From an uncultured Lachnospiraceae bacterium (lineage in GTDB: Bacteria > Bacillota > Clostridia > Lachnospirales > Lachnospiraceae): 34,741 nucleotides of DNA. A program made the position numbers and the translations under genes. This document shows, piece after piece, positions 13,707-20,862 of the stretch. The DNA lies in NCBI GenBank assembly GCA_902773435.1, contig CACYEN010000152.1, positions 1 to 34,741 on the forward strand. The letters run 5' to 3'. The notes under the pieces were generated by a model. It worked only from the letters and a program-made list of their open reading frames with translations. It made no database searches and was not told the DNA's origin. Numbering within the stretch: position 1 is the stretch's first letter; every line of letters begins with the position of its first letter.

Positions 13707-14705
13707 ATGAAGAGATTTGCGGCATTTGCACTTGCGGGGCTGATGGTCGTATCGACAGCGATTCCTGCTTTCGCGGCTACCGGCGACGAGGAGTTCACGA
13801 TCGCGCTCTGCGCAAAGACAGAGGGTATCGCGTGGTTTGACGACATGCGCGTCGGCGTTGATGAGTTCAGCGCGGATCATGATGATGTCTATGCCTATGA
13901 GATTAACCCGGAAGGCAGCGACGCTGCGAAGCAGAACGCCATGCTGGAAGACCTGATCTCGCAGGGCGTTGACGCGATCTGCTGCGTACCGGTTGACGCC
14001 CAGGCGGTTGCCGCGACACTGCAGAAGGCGAGAGATCAGGGCATCGTGGTCGTCACACATGAAGCTTCCGATATCCTCGATTCCGTCGACTATGACCTTG
14101 AAGCATTCGACAACGACTACTTCGGAACACTGTACGGCCAGTATCTCGGCGAAGCGATGGAAGGCAAGGGCCAGTACTACGCGGCGGTCGGCGGCCTCGG
14201 CATGACGACTCATATGCAGTGGTTCAACGCCTGCGTGAAGTACATCGAGGAGAACTATCCGGATATGGAACTCGTCAATCCGGACGGAATCCCGGGCGAA
14301 GACGACAACAATGAGGCGACGGCCTATGACCTTGCCGTCCAGGCGATCGCCGCTTATCCGGAACTGAAGGGCCTTGTTGACACGGCTGCTTCCTCCAACG
14401 GCATGGCGCTTGCTCTCGAGGAGCTCGGCCGTACGGACATCAAGCTTGTCGGCCTTGCGACACCGTCTCAGGGCGGCGCTTACATCCAGGACGGCACGCA
14501 GTATGTCGGCCTCTGCTGGAGACCGGCCGACGCCGGCTACACGGCTGTCGAGATCGCCTACAAGATTCTCAAGGGCGAGGAGATCACATCCGAGAGCACA
14601 TTCACAAAGCCGGGCTATGAGACGGTTGAAGTTGACGGCAACCTCGTTGTCGGAAACGCTCCGCTGATCTTCACGGCTGACAATGTCGCTGACTATGCGT
14701 TCTGA
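13707..14705 (+). CDS. Sugar ABC transporter substrate-binding protein (CUT2 type)
   Basis: 332 aa. A signal peptide (MKRFAAFALAGLMVVSTAIPAFA, likely cut after A23) is followed by a type-1 periplasmic-binding fold like ribose, rhamnose or AI-2 binding proteins: two lobes with segments ALCAKTEGIAWFDDMRVGVD, EDLISQGVDAICCVPVD and GLVDTAASSNGMALALEEL. It should capture a sugar outside the membrane for the ATPase and permeases that follow. There is no lipobox cysteine at the cleavage site, which is unexpected for a single-membrane organism. Codon choice is less GC-biased than in its neighbours, fitting high expression. It has its own promoter and is followed by a terminator, a typical way to overproduce the binding protein. 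Confidence 0.87.
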   Translation: MKRFAAFALAGLMVVSTAIPAFAATGDEEFTIALCAKTEGIAWFDDMRVGVDEFSADHDDVYAYEINPEGSDAAKQNAMLEDLISQGVDAICCVPVDAQAVAATLQKARDQGIVVVTHEASDILDSVDYDLEAFDNDYFGTLYGQYLGEAMEGKGQYYAAVGGLGMTTHMQWFNACVKYIEENYPDMELVNPDGIPGEDDNNEATAYDLAVQAIAAYPELKGLVDTAASSNGMALALEELGRTDIKLVGLATPSQGGAYIQDGTQYVGLCWRPADAGYTAVEIAYKILKGEEITSESTFTKPGYETVEVDGNLVVGNAPLIFTADNVADYAF

Positions 14706-14742
14706 TACGGATCCGGTACATCGGTCAGACTTATGAACGCGG

Positions 14743-14776
14743 ACAGTGCGGGCGGGTTCTGCCCGCACTGTTTTTT
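14743..14776 (+). terminator. Intra-operon terminator after the binding-protein gene
   Basis: ACAGTGCGGGC (14743-14753) pairs with GCCCGCACTGT (14761-14771) around a 7-base loop and is followed by T6. It lies between the binding-protein and ATPase genes, so it should stop most transcripts and leave lower expression of the membrane components. Confidence 0.88.
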
Positions 14777-14824
14777 AGCTGCCGCGGGCGGCGCAAAGCT
14801 ACAGTGAGGAGGACAGGGAGGCAG

Positions 14825-16360
14825 ATGGCAGGCACAAACAATATCGTGGTCGCCGAACATATATGCAAGAGCTACGTCGGTGTACAGGCTCTCAGCGATG
14901 TCAGCATCACAATCAAAGAGGGAGAGATCAAGTGCCTTGCCGGTGAGAACGGATGCGGGAAATCCACATTCGTCAAAATTATCGCCGGCGTCGAGAACGC
15001 GACTTCCGGTACGATCAGGATCAACGGCAGGGAGATGACGAAGCACTCCGCGAAGGACGCGATCAACGAGGGCATTCAGGTCATTTTCCAGGATTTGTCC
15101 CTTTTCGGCGCGATGTCCGTCGCGGAGAATATCGCGATGAACAAGCTGGTCAAGGAGGGGAAGCCCCTGACAAACGACCGGGAGATCAAGAGGATCGCGA
15201 AGGAAGCACTCGACCTCATAGGGGTGGACATCCCTCTGGATGCCCAGATTCAGGAACTTTCAATTGCCAACAGGCAGCTGATCGCGATCTGCCGCGCGCT
15301 GACGCTTGACGCGAAGCTGCTGTTCATGGACGAGCCGACGACGGCTCTCACTAAGAATGAAGTTGACCGCCTTCTGGAGATCGTTCTCGGTCTGAAGGCG
15401 AGGAATATCGCGATAGTATTTATAAGCCACAAGCTTGACGAGGTCATGCGCATCGCCGACAGCATCACGGTCATCCGGGACGGACACAAGATCGGCGATT
15501 TCGACGCCGCGGAGATCGACGCCGCGAAGCTCGCGTACTACATGACCGGGCGCCAGGTCGACTACCAGCACTATCACAGGGACGACGCCGCGGAGGCGAG
15601 CCTGCTCGAGGTCAGGAACCTGACCAAGAAGGGCAACTACGAGGACATCAGCCTGAACCTTCGCAAAGGGGATATCCTCGGCCTGACCGGACTTCTCGGC
15701 GCCGGGCGGACGGAGCTCGCGTTCTCCATCTTCGGCATGAACAGGCCGGACAGCGGGGAGATCTTCGTCGAGGGAAAGAAGGTGACGATCAACGACCCGG
15801 ACGACGCGATCGATCTCGGCATCGGGCTCGTCCCGGAGGAGCGCGCCACACAGGGCCTGTTCCTCTCAAAGAGCGTCAATGAAAATGTCGCCGCCGCGAT
15901 CCTGAAGCGCCTCAAGGGATTCATGGGCAACATCAATTCCGGAAAGTCGAGGGATCTGGCGAAGGAGGCGATCGGTCAGTTCCGCATCAAGGTCTACGAC
16001 GAGGACACGGTCGTCAGCACGCTCTCCGGCGGTAACCAGCAGAAGGCGCTGATCGCCCGCTGGGCTGCCTCCAAGCCGAAGATCTTCATCCTTGACACGC
16101 CGACCGTCGGTATCGATATCGGCTCCAAAGCCGAGATCTACGAGTACATCCAGAAGTTCGCCGCGGAGGGGATGGGCATCATCCTGATCTCCGACGAGGT
16201 CGAGGAGATCGTCGCGAACTGCAACCGCGTGATCGTCATGTTCAACGGCCGCAAGGTGAAGGAGTACACGGAGGAGGAGATGCTCTCCCCGGATATCAAG
16301 GAACAGATCAACAGCCTCGTCGAGTCCGGCAAGACCGCAGGAAAGGAGGAAGCATCGTGA
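14825..16360 (+). CDS. Sugar ABC transporter ATPase, two nucleotide-binding domains (RbsA-type)
   Basis: 511 aa with tandem ABC domains. Domain 1: Walker A GENGCGKST (40-48), LSIANRQ signature and LLFMDEPTTAL Walker B. Domain 2: degenerate Walker A GLLGAGRTE, a good LSGGNQQK signature, and Walker B ILDTPTVGID. In domain 2 the residue after the Walker B Asp (D424) is T425 instead of the catalytic Glu, so this site is probably not hydrolytic. It energises uptake by the two permeases downstream. The ATG at 14825 is preceded by GGGAGG four bases away; an in-frame GTG 21 bases earlier is less suitable. The stop overlaps the next start (GTGA). Confidence 0.9.
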   Translation: MAGTNNIVVAEHICKSYVGVQALSDVSITIKEGEIKCLAGENGCGKSTFVKIIAGVENATSGTIRINGREMTKHSAKDAINEGIQVIFQDLSLFGAMSVAENIAMNKLVKEGKPLTNDREIKRIAKEALDLIGVDIPLDAQIQELSIANRQLIAICRALTLDAKLLFMDEPTTALTKNEVDRLLEIVLGLKARNIAIVFISHKLDEVMRIADSITVIRDGHKIGDFDAAEIDAAKLAYYMTGRQVDYQHYHRDDAAEASLLEVRNLTKKGNYEDISLNLRKGDILGLTGLLGAGRTELAFSIFGMNRPDSGEIFVEGKKVTINDPDDAIDLGIGLVPEERATQGLFLSKSVNENVAAAILKRLKGFMGNINSGKSRDLAKEAIGQFRIKVYDEDTVVSTLSGGNQQKALIARWAASKPKIFILDTPTVGIDIGSKAEIYEYIQKFAAEGMGIILISDEVEEIVANCNRVIVMFNGRKVKEYTEEEMLSPDIKEQINSLVESGKTAGKEEAS

Positions 16361-17364
16361 AATTTCTGAAAAAGATCGACAAGACACAGCGCTTCCTGAT
16401 CGTCATCATCGCCGTCTACTGCATCGTCGTGGCGAGCAGAAACTCGGCGTTCCTGAGCCTCTCCACCCTCTTTGCCCTGATCCGCTCCGCGGCGGGCACC
16501 ACGATCCTCTCCATGGGCGTCCTCATGGTGATGATCTCGGGCGGAATCGATGTTTCGTTCCCCGCGATCGCGATTTTCGGCGGCTACACGTCGCTCCGGG
16601 TCTGCATGGCGCAGGGGATCACAAACATGTTCCTCACGTTCCTGATCTCGATCGCGATCGGGATCCTGCTCGGGTTCGGCAACGCCATCCTCGTCAACAT
16701 CCTGAAGCTTGAGCCGTTCATCATCACGCTGTCGACGGCGAGCGTCTACTTCGGGCTGATGACGATTCTGGTCGGGACGAAGAACGTCGGCGCGACGGAC
16801 CTTCCGCCCCAGTTCAGGACCCTGAGCTCCCTGAAGCTGATCACGACGACAAACCAGTACGGAGGGAAGATCGGTCTCTCGGTGTTCATCATACCGGTTG
16901 TGCTGTGCATCGTGCTGACCTGGTTTATCCTGAGGAAGACCCTCATCGGGAAGGGCATCTTCGCGATGGGCTGCAACACCGAGGCGGCCCGCAGGGCCGG
17001 CTTCAACGTGAACCTGCTCCGCTTCTTCATCTACGGATACGCGGGTTTCCTGGGCGGTGTGATGGGCATCATCTATATCGCGGGCACGAACTCGGTCAAC
17101 CCGGTGTCGCTCGTCGGAACGGAGATGTCGGTTATCGCCTGCGTGGTCATCGGCGGCGCCTCGCCGTCCGGCGGGTACGGCACGATCTTCGGCACGATCC
17201 TCGGCGTCATTCTGTACTACCTGTTCAACCAGACGCTCGTCTATCTCGGGCTCTCGGCATCCTGGCAGGACTTCTTCATGGGCATCGTCCTTCTCTTCAG
17301 CCTGATCACGACGTCCTGGCAGAGAAGAGTACAGAACAGAAAGAACTTTATCTACACGGAGTAG
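16357..17364 (+). CDS. Sugar ABC transporter permease 1 (CUT2/BPD_transp_2 family)
   Basis: 335-aa, strongly hydrophobic integral membrane protein with about nine to ten predicted helices. Conserved CUT2 permease segments are ILSMGVLMVMISGGIDVSF near the N-terminal third and VVIGGASPSGGYGTIFGTIL near the C-terminal end (EAA-like region that contacts the ATPase). The GTG start overlaps the ATPase stop by four bases, with GGAGGAAG just upstream, so it is translationally coupled. It pairs with the permease at 17380 as a heterodimeric channel, as in rhamnose and AI-2 type importers that have two different permeases. Confidence 0.9.
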   Translation: MKFLKKIDKTQRFLIVIIAVYCIVVASRNSAFLSLSTLFALIRSAAGTTILSMGVLMVMISGGIDVSFPAIAIFGGYTSLRVCMAQGITNMFLTFLISIAIGILLGFGNAILVNILKLEPFIITLSTASVYFGLMTILVGTKNVGATDLPPQFRTLSSLKLITTTNQYGGKIGLSVFIIPVVLCIVLTWFILRKTLIGKGIFAMGCNTEAARRAGFNVNLLRFFIYGYAGFLGGVMGIIYIAGTNSVNPVSLVGTEMSVIACVVIGGASPSGGYGTIFGTILGVILYYLFNQTLVYLGLSASWQDFFMGIVLLFSLITTSWQRRVQNRKNFIYTE

Positions 17365-17379
17365 CGGGGAGGGGGACAT

Positions 17380-18411
17380 ATGAAGAAATTAAAAGAATAC
17401 CTCTCGAGAGATATCTCGATGGCGATCCTGTTCATCTTCTTCCTCGGCATCTGCCTGCTCATGCTGTTCAACTTCGGCTCGAGCATGTATAACCAGCAGA
17501 CGCTGGCGAGCATGGCGTTCCAGCTCTCCGAGGTCGCGGTCCTTGCGTTCGGCATGGCGCTCTGCATGCTGCTCGGAGGCATCGACCTCTCCATCGTGGC
17601 GAACGCCAACCTCGCGAGCCTCCTCGCCGCGATGGCGCTGACGGGGAAATTCTTTGACACGGAGAAGGCCGGACAGGCCCTGACGATCGCGGCGGCGGTC
17701 GCCGTCGCCGTGTGCGTCGGCCTCATCTGCGGTTTTATCAACGGCTTTATCATCTCCAAATTCTCGGTATCGCCGATCGTGACGACGCTGTCCACGATGA
17801 CGCTCTACTCCGGCCTCGCGATGGGAATCACGGGCGGCAACAGCATCGGCAACTACCCGCCGGCCTTCCTGAAATTCGGGACGGGGACAATCGGGGGATT
17901 TCCGATCGTGTTCATCACGGCCTGCGCGGTGTTCGTCGTGCTGATTCTTGCCCTCGACCACACGAAGCTCGGCCACGAGATCCACTACATCGGCGAGAAC
18001 CACACGGCGTCCCGGTTTGCCGGCATCAACAACGAGCGCGTGATCATGAAGGTCTACACGATCTCCGGCCTCCTGGCCGGTATCGCGTCCCTGATGATCA
18101 TGGCCCGCTCCAACTCGGCCAGAGTCGGGTACGGCGACACTTACCAGCTGCAGGTCATCATGATCTCGGTTCTCGGCGGCATCAGCCCGTCCGGCGGCAA
18201 GGGGCGCCTGTACGGTGTCTTCATTGCGACGTTCTGCCTGCAGCTCATGCAGACCGCGTTTACCCTGTGGCAGTTCTCCCCGTACTCCAAGAAGCTGATC
18301 TGGGGTATGATGCTCCTGATCATCATGCTCATCAACATGGCGCAGGCGAGAATCAGCCGCAACGCGAAGATACGCGAGATGAACGCGAAGCGGGAGGAAG
18401 AGGAGAGCTGA
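17380..18411 (+). CDS. Sugar ABC transporter permease 2 (CUT2/BPD_transp_2 family)
   Basis: 343 aa, about nine to ten hydrophobic helices, same family as the preceding gene but clearly divergent. Landmarks: LAFGMALCMLLGGIDLSIV in the N-terminal third, FSVSPIVTTLSTMTLYSGLA, and VISVLGGISPSGGKGRLYG-like residues near 260-275. The C-terminal tail is short, charged and coiled (RNAKIREMNAKREEEES) and cytoplasmic. GGGAGGGGG precedes the ATG, 15 bases after the previous stop. It is the last gene of the operon; a terminator-like hairpin follows at 18471. Confidence 0.9.
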   Translation: MKKLKEYLSRDISMAILFIFFLGICLLMLFNFGSSMYNQQTLASMAFQLSEVAVLAFGMALCMLLGGIDLSIVANANLASLLAAMALTGKFFDTEKAGQALTIAAAVAVAVCVGLICGFINGFIISKFSVSPIVTTLSTMTLYSGLAMGITGGNSIGNYPPAFLKFGTGTIGGFPIVFITACAVFVVLILALDHTKLGHEIHYIGENHTASRFAGINNERVIMKVYTISGLLAGIASLMIMARSNSARVGYGDTYQLQVIMISVLGGISPSGGKGRLYGVFIATFCLQLMQTAFTLWQFSPYSKKLIWGMMLLIIMLINMAQARISRNAKIREMNAKREEEES

Positions 18412-18470
18412 GGCTCATTTCCGCTTAAGACACGAATATGCCGAATCGGAATTGCCGATCGGAGAGAAGG

Positions 18471-18509
18471 GGCATCCTTCCGGCTGCTTAAAGGCCGGAG
18501 GATGCCTTT
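18471..18509 (+). terminator. Terminator-like hairpin after the sugar transporter operon
   Basis: GGCATCCTTCCGGC (18471-18484) pairs with GCCGGAGGATGCC (about 18494-18506) with one bulged base, followed by a short CTTTC tail. The stem is strong but the T-run is weak. Confidence 0.6.
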
Positions 18510-18562
18510 CGCCGTCTCCCCGCAAGGGGCGGTTCTCCCCGCAGAAATCCGCATGTGAGAGA

Positions 18563-18610
18563 CATCCCCGCGGAGGGATGCTTGACATAATCCGGAAAAC
18601 ATGGGAAAAT
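18563..18610 (+). promoter_or_regulatory. Promoter TTGACA-17-GAAAAT with flanking hairpin
   Basis: TTGACA (18582-18587) and GAAAAT (18605-18610), 17-base spacer, with TGG making an extended -10. CATCCC (18563-18568) and GGGATG (18575-18580) form an inverted repeat ending immediately before the -35, a possible regulator site. It drives the SGNH hydrolase gene, giving a leader of about 40 bases. Confidence 0.7.
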
Positions 18611-18656
18611 AGTTACGTATATGCGCTGAAACAGACACACTGTGAGAGGTACTTAA

Positions 18657-19541
18657 GTGAAAAGGCATATCTCAATAATCGCGCTCTCGTTTCTCTTAAT
18701 GCTCTTCCTGTTTCCCGTAAGCGCCGGCGCCGCCGCGAAGAAAGTGGTCTTTGTGGGAGATTCCTACTCGACCGTCCGCAGGGGGGACGGCGTCAGAAAG
18801 CCGTGGACGAAGTATTTCTGCGAGATTATGGGGATCGCTCCGGAGAACGCGCGGAACGTCGCCCGCGGGGGCCACAGTTTCGGGAGAACCGAGAAGCGCT
18901 TCGCGAACGAAGTAAAATACCTGAAGAAGGATACCGCGGTGACGGACGTGATCGTCCTCGGCGGAATCAATAACGACTATTCCGTCAGTCTCAGCGCGGT
19001 CGCGGAGGGGATGCGCGAGCTGGATTCGGTCTGTGAAAAAAGGTTCCCCAACGCGAGAATCGTGTACGGGTTCTGCAACTGGGACATGACCGACAAGGCG
19101 AGACAGAACAGCATACTGGCCAGGACTTCGTTTTACAGGAAGAACGCGCTGGAACTCGGCTGGATCTATCTGAGAGGCCTCGAGCCGATCCTGAGGGGGC
19201 ACGGGAGCTACTTTATCGAGGATCATCACCATCCGACCCAGAAGACCCAGGTCGTGATCGCGAATAATGTCGCGAAGCTCTACAAGAGGTACTGTGTCAG
19301 AAAAGTGGCGATCAATGAGACGAAGATAACGATGCGGGTCGGAGAGACGATCCGGCTCAGGAAGGTGATCTACCCCGGTACGGCGCAGAACATCAAGGTG
19401 ACGTGGACCTGCATGAATCCCGGTCTCGCCGATATCACGCAGGCGGGAAGGGTCACCGCGAAGAGAAAGGGAACCGCGCGCGTCAGGATCAGGTCGGCTG
19501 ACGGCGGGCACACGGCGTTCTGCACCATCACAATCAAATGA
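18657..19541 (+). CDS. Secreted SGNH/GDSL hydrolase with C-terminal Ig-like (Big2-type) domain
   Basis: 294 aa. A signal peptide (hydrophobic residues 5-22, cleavage after SAGA near residue 25) precedes an SGNH hydrolase domain. Block I is GDSY with nucleophile S36, block II glycine in ARGGHSF, block III asparagine in GGINND, and block V DHHH with D189 and H192 as the D-x2-H dyad. Residues about 216-294 look like a bacterial Ig-like domain (INETKITMRVGETIRLRKVI... to a TITIK end). It probably removes acyl or acetyl groups from a polysaccharide or peptidoglycan outside the cell. The GTG start has a GAGAGG-type RBS. No anchor motif is seen. Substrate not determinable. Confidence 0.8.
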   Translation: MKRHISIIALSFLLMLFLFPVSAGAAAKKVVFVGDSYSTVRRGDGVRKPWTKYFCEIMGIAPENARNVARGGHSFGRTEKRFANEVKYLKKDTAVTDVIVLGGINNDYSVSLSAVAEGMRELDSVCEKRFPNARIVYGFCNWDMTDKARQNSILARTSFYRKNALELGWIYLRGLEPILRGHGSYFIEDHHHPTQKTQVVIANNVAKLYKRYCVRKVAINETKITMRVGETIRLRKVIYPGTAQNIKVTWTCMNPGLADITQAGRVTAKRKGTARVRIRSADGGHTAFCTITIK

Positions 19542-19568
19542 CGGAGACGGCGAAAAGCCGGAGAGAAA

Positions 19569-19608
19569 AAGCAGCCGCGCTGACGGGACATCAGCGCGGC
19601 TGCTTTTT
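19569..19608. terminator. Bidirectional Rho-independent terminator
   Basis: AAGCAGCCGCGCTGA (19569-19583) and TCAGCGCGGCTGCTT (19591-19605) form a 15-bp perfect stem with a 7-base loop and T/A runs on both sides. It separates the convergent SGNH hydrolase and cysteine-synthase-like genes and ends both transcripts. Confidence 0.92.
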
Positions 19609-19626
19609 CAGTTGAAGAAACGGTCA

Positions 19627-20577
19627 TTACGGTTGAAGAAATCCGGCCTGCTGCTCGAAGAGAGGCGTGGAGAAATATCTCTCCGCTGTGTCCGGGAGCA
19701 CGGTGACGACCGTCTTTCCGGCCCCGAGCTTTCTCGCGAGGGCCTTCGCGGCAGCGACATTCGTCCCGCTCGAGATCCCGCACATGAGTCCCTCGAGACG
19801 CGCGAGATCCCTGGCTGTCTCAAGCGCCTCCCCGTCGGTCACGATGTAGATGCTGTCGTAGATGTCCTGGTTCAGGATGTCCGGGATGATGCCGTCCCCG
19901 ATCCCCATCTGGAGATGCGTGCCGATGTTGCCCCCCGCGAGGATCGCCGCGTGTTCGGGCTCGACCGCCCAGATCTCGATATCGGGATTCTGCGCCTTCA
20001 GGACCTCCCCGATCCCCGTGATGGTTCCCCCCGTCCCGATCCCGGAACAGAACCCGTGGATCGGGCCGGCGACCTGCTCGAGGATCTCCACGGCGGTGTG
20101 GTGCCGGTGGGCTTTCAGGTTGTTGACGTTGGCGAACTGCTGAGGGACGAACACGCGCGGGTCCTCCCGCTCCATGCGGAGGGCGGTCTGCAGGCACTCG
20201 TCGATGCAGGCCCCGATGTCTCCCGCGTCGTGGATGAGACGAACCTCGGCGCCGTAGTGCGTGATCAGCTTCCGGCGCTCCTCGCTCACGGAATCCGGCA
20301 TGATGATGACGGTCCTGTATCCCCTCACCGCGCCGACGAGGGCGAGGCCTATGCCCTGATTGCCGCTCGTGGGCTCGACGATGATGGTGTCTTTATTGAT
20401 CAGGCCGTCTTTCTCGGCCTGTCGGATCATATTCCAGGCGGTGCGGGTCTTGATCGAACCTCCGACATTGAGTCCCTCGAACTTCACGAGAATCTCCGCG
20501 CTGCCGGGTTCCGACATGCGCGCGAGGCGGATGACGGGGGTGTGGCCGATGGCTTCCAGTACATTTTCACAGATCAT
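19627..20577 (-). CDS. Cysteine synthase-like PLP enzyme (beta-replacing, CysK/CysM fold)
   Basis: 316 aa, fold-type II PLP enzyme. The PLP lysine is K43 in GGSIKTRTA, the substrate-binding loop is TSGNQGIGLA (70-79), the phosphate-binding loop GTGGTITG and the C-terminal PDTAERYFSTPLF are both recognisable. It should make cysteine from O-acetylserine and sulfide, or a related beta-substituted amino acid. Two positions differ from textbook CysK: KTR replaces KDR after the PLP lysine, and TSGNQ replaces TSGNT in the asparagine loop. These mark a clostridial subfamily whose true substrates are less certain. The RBS GGAAGG is about 13 bases from the ATG, rather far. A promoter on this strand lies at 20693-20701. 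Confidence 0.85.
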   Translation of the reverse strand: MICENVLEAIGHTPVIRLARMSEPGSAEILVKFEGLNVGGSIKTRTAWNMIRQAEKDGLINKDTIIVEPTSGNQGIGLALVGAVRGYRTVIIMPDSVSEERRKLITHYGAEVRLIHDAGDIGACIDECLQTALRMEREDPRVFVPQQFANVNNLKAHRHHTAVEILEQVAGPIHGFCSGIGTGGTITGIGEVLKAQNPDIEIWAVEPEHAAILAGGNIGTHLQMGIGDGIIPDILNQDIYDSIYIVTDGEALETARDLARLEGLMCGISSGTNVAAAKALARKLGAGKTVVTVLPDTAERYFSTPLFEQQAGFLQP

Positions 20578-20665
20578 AATCAGATAGCTGCCTTCCGGGA
20601 TATCAGGGCACGGACCGCGCGTGCGGCGAATGCTCCCGCGATGCCCGCGTCACGTATTTTTGTGA

Positions 20666-20701
20666 GTCCGGGACGAAAACCGGACACCAGACATCATATC
20701 A
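20666..20701 (-). promoter_or_regulatory. Minus-strand extended -10 promoter with 5'-terminal hairpin
   Basis: On the minus strand TGA TATGAT (plus positions 20693-20701) gives an extended -10. Transcription would begin near 20686, right where GTCCGG and CCGGAC (20680-20685 and 20666-20671) form a 6-bp stem, so the cysteine-synthase-like mRNA would start with a hairpin. The leader is about 109 bases. Confidence 0.5.
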
Positions 20702-20725
20702 CAATTGGCGGGAAGAGGATATGAT
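20693..20725. repeat. Inverted repeat ATCATATC ... GATATGAT
   Basis: Eight-base arms at 20693-20700 and 20718-20725 separated by 17 bases. The left arm contains the minus-strand -10 and the right arm an equivalent TATGAT on the plus strand. It could be either two facing -10 elements or a regulator site. Confidence 0.4.
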
Positions 20726-20766
20726 TTCCGGATTTTGTGAATGTTGGATAAATTGAAGAAAATTTC

Positions 20767-20805
20767 GGACAGCCTGTCCATTTTATATTATTATCATTGT
20801 ATACT
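20767..20805 (+). promoter_or_regulatory. Malic enzyme operon promoter with palindrome GGACAGCCTGTCC
   Basis: The -10 is TATACT (20800-20805); the -35 region near 20777-20782 is a poor match. A perfect 13-bp palindrome (20767-20779) overlaps that -35 position. The region is locally very AT-rich. Start of transcription would be near 20812, about 50 bases before the malic enzyme start. Confidence 0.55.
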
Positions 20806-20862
20806 GGAATTATGAAAGACCGGACAGGCGGGCGGCCTGAACGGACGACGGAGGAACGCCGA

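Noticed and set aside
20578-20686. T-box or S-box leader upstream of the cysteine-synthase-like gene
   Set aside because: I find no T-box sequence (GGGTGG-ACC type), no S-box core and no terminator/antiterminator pair.
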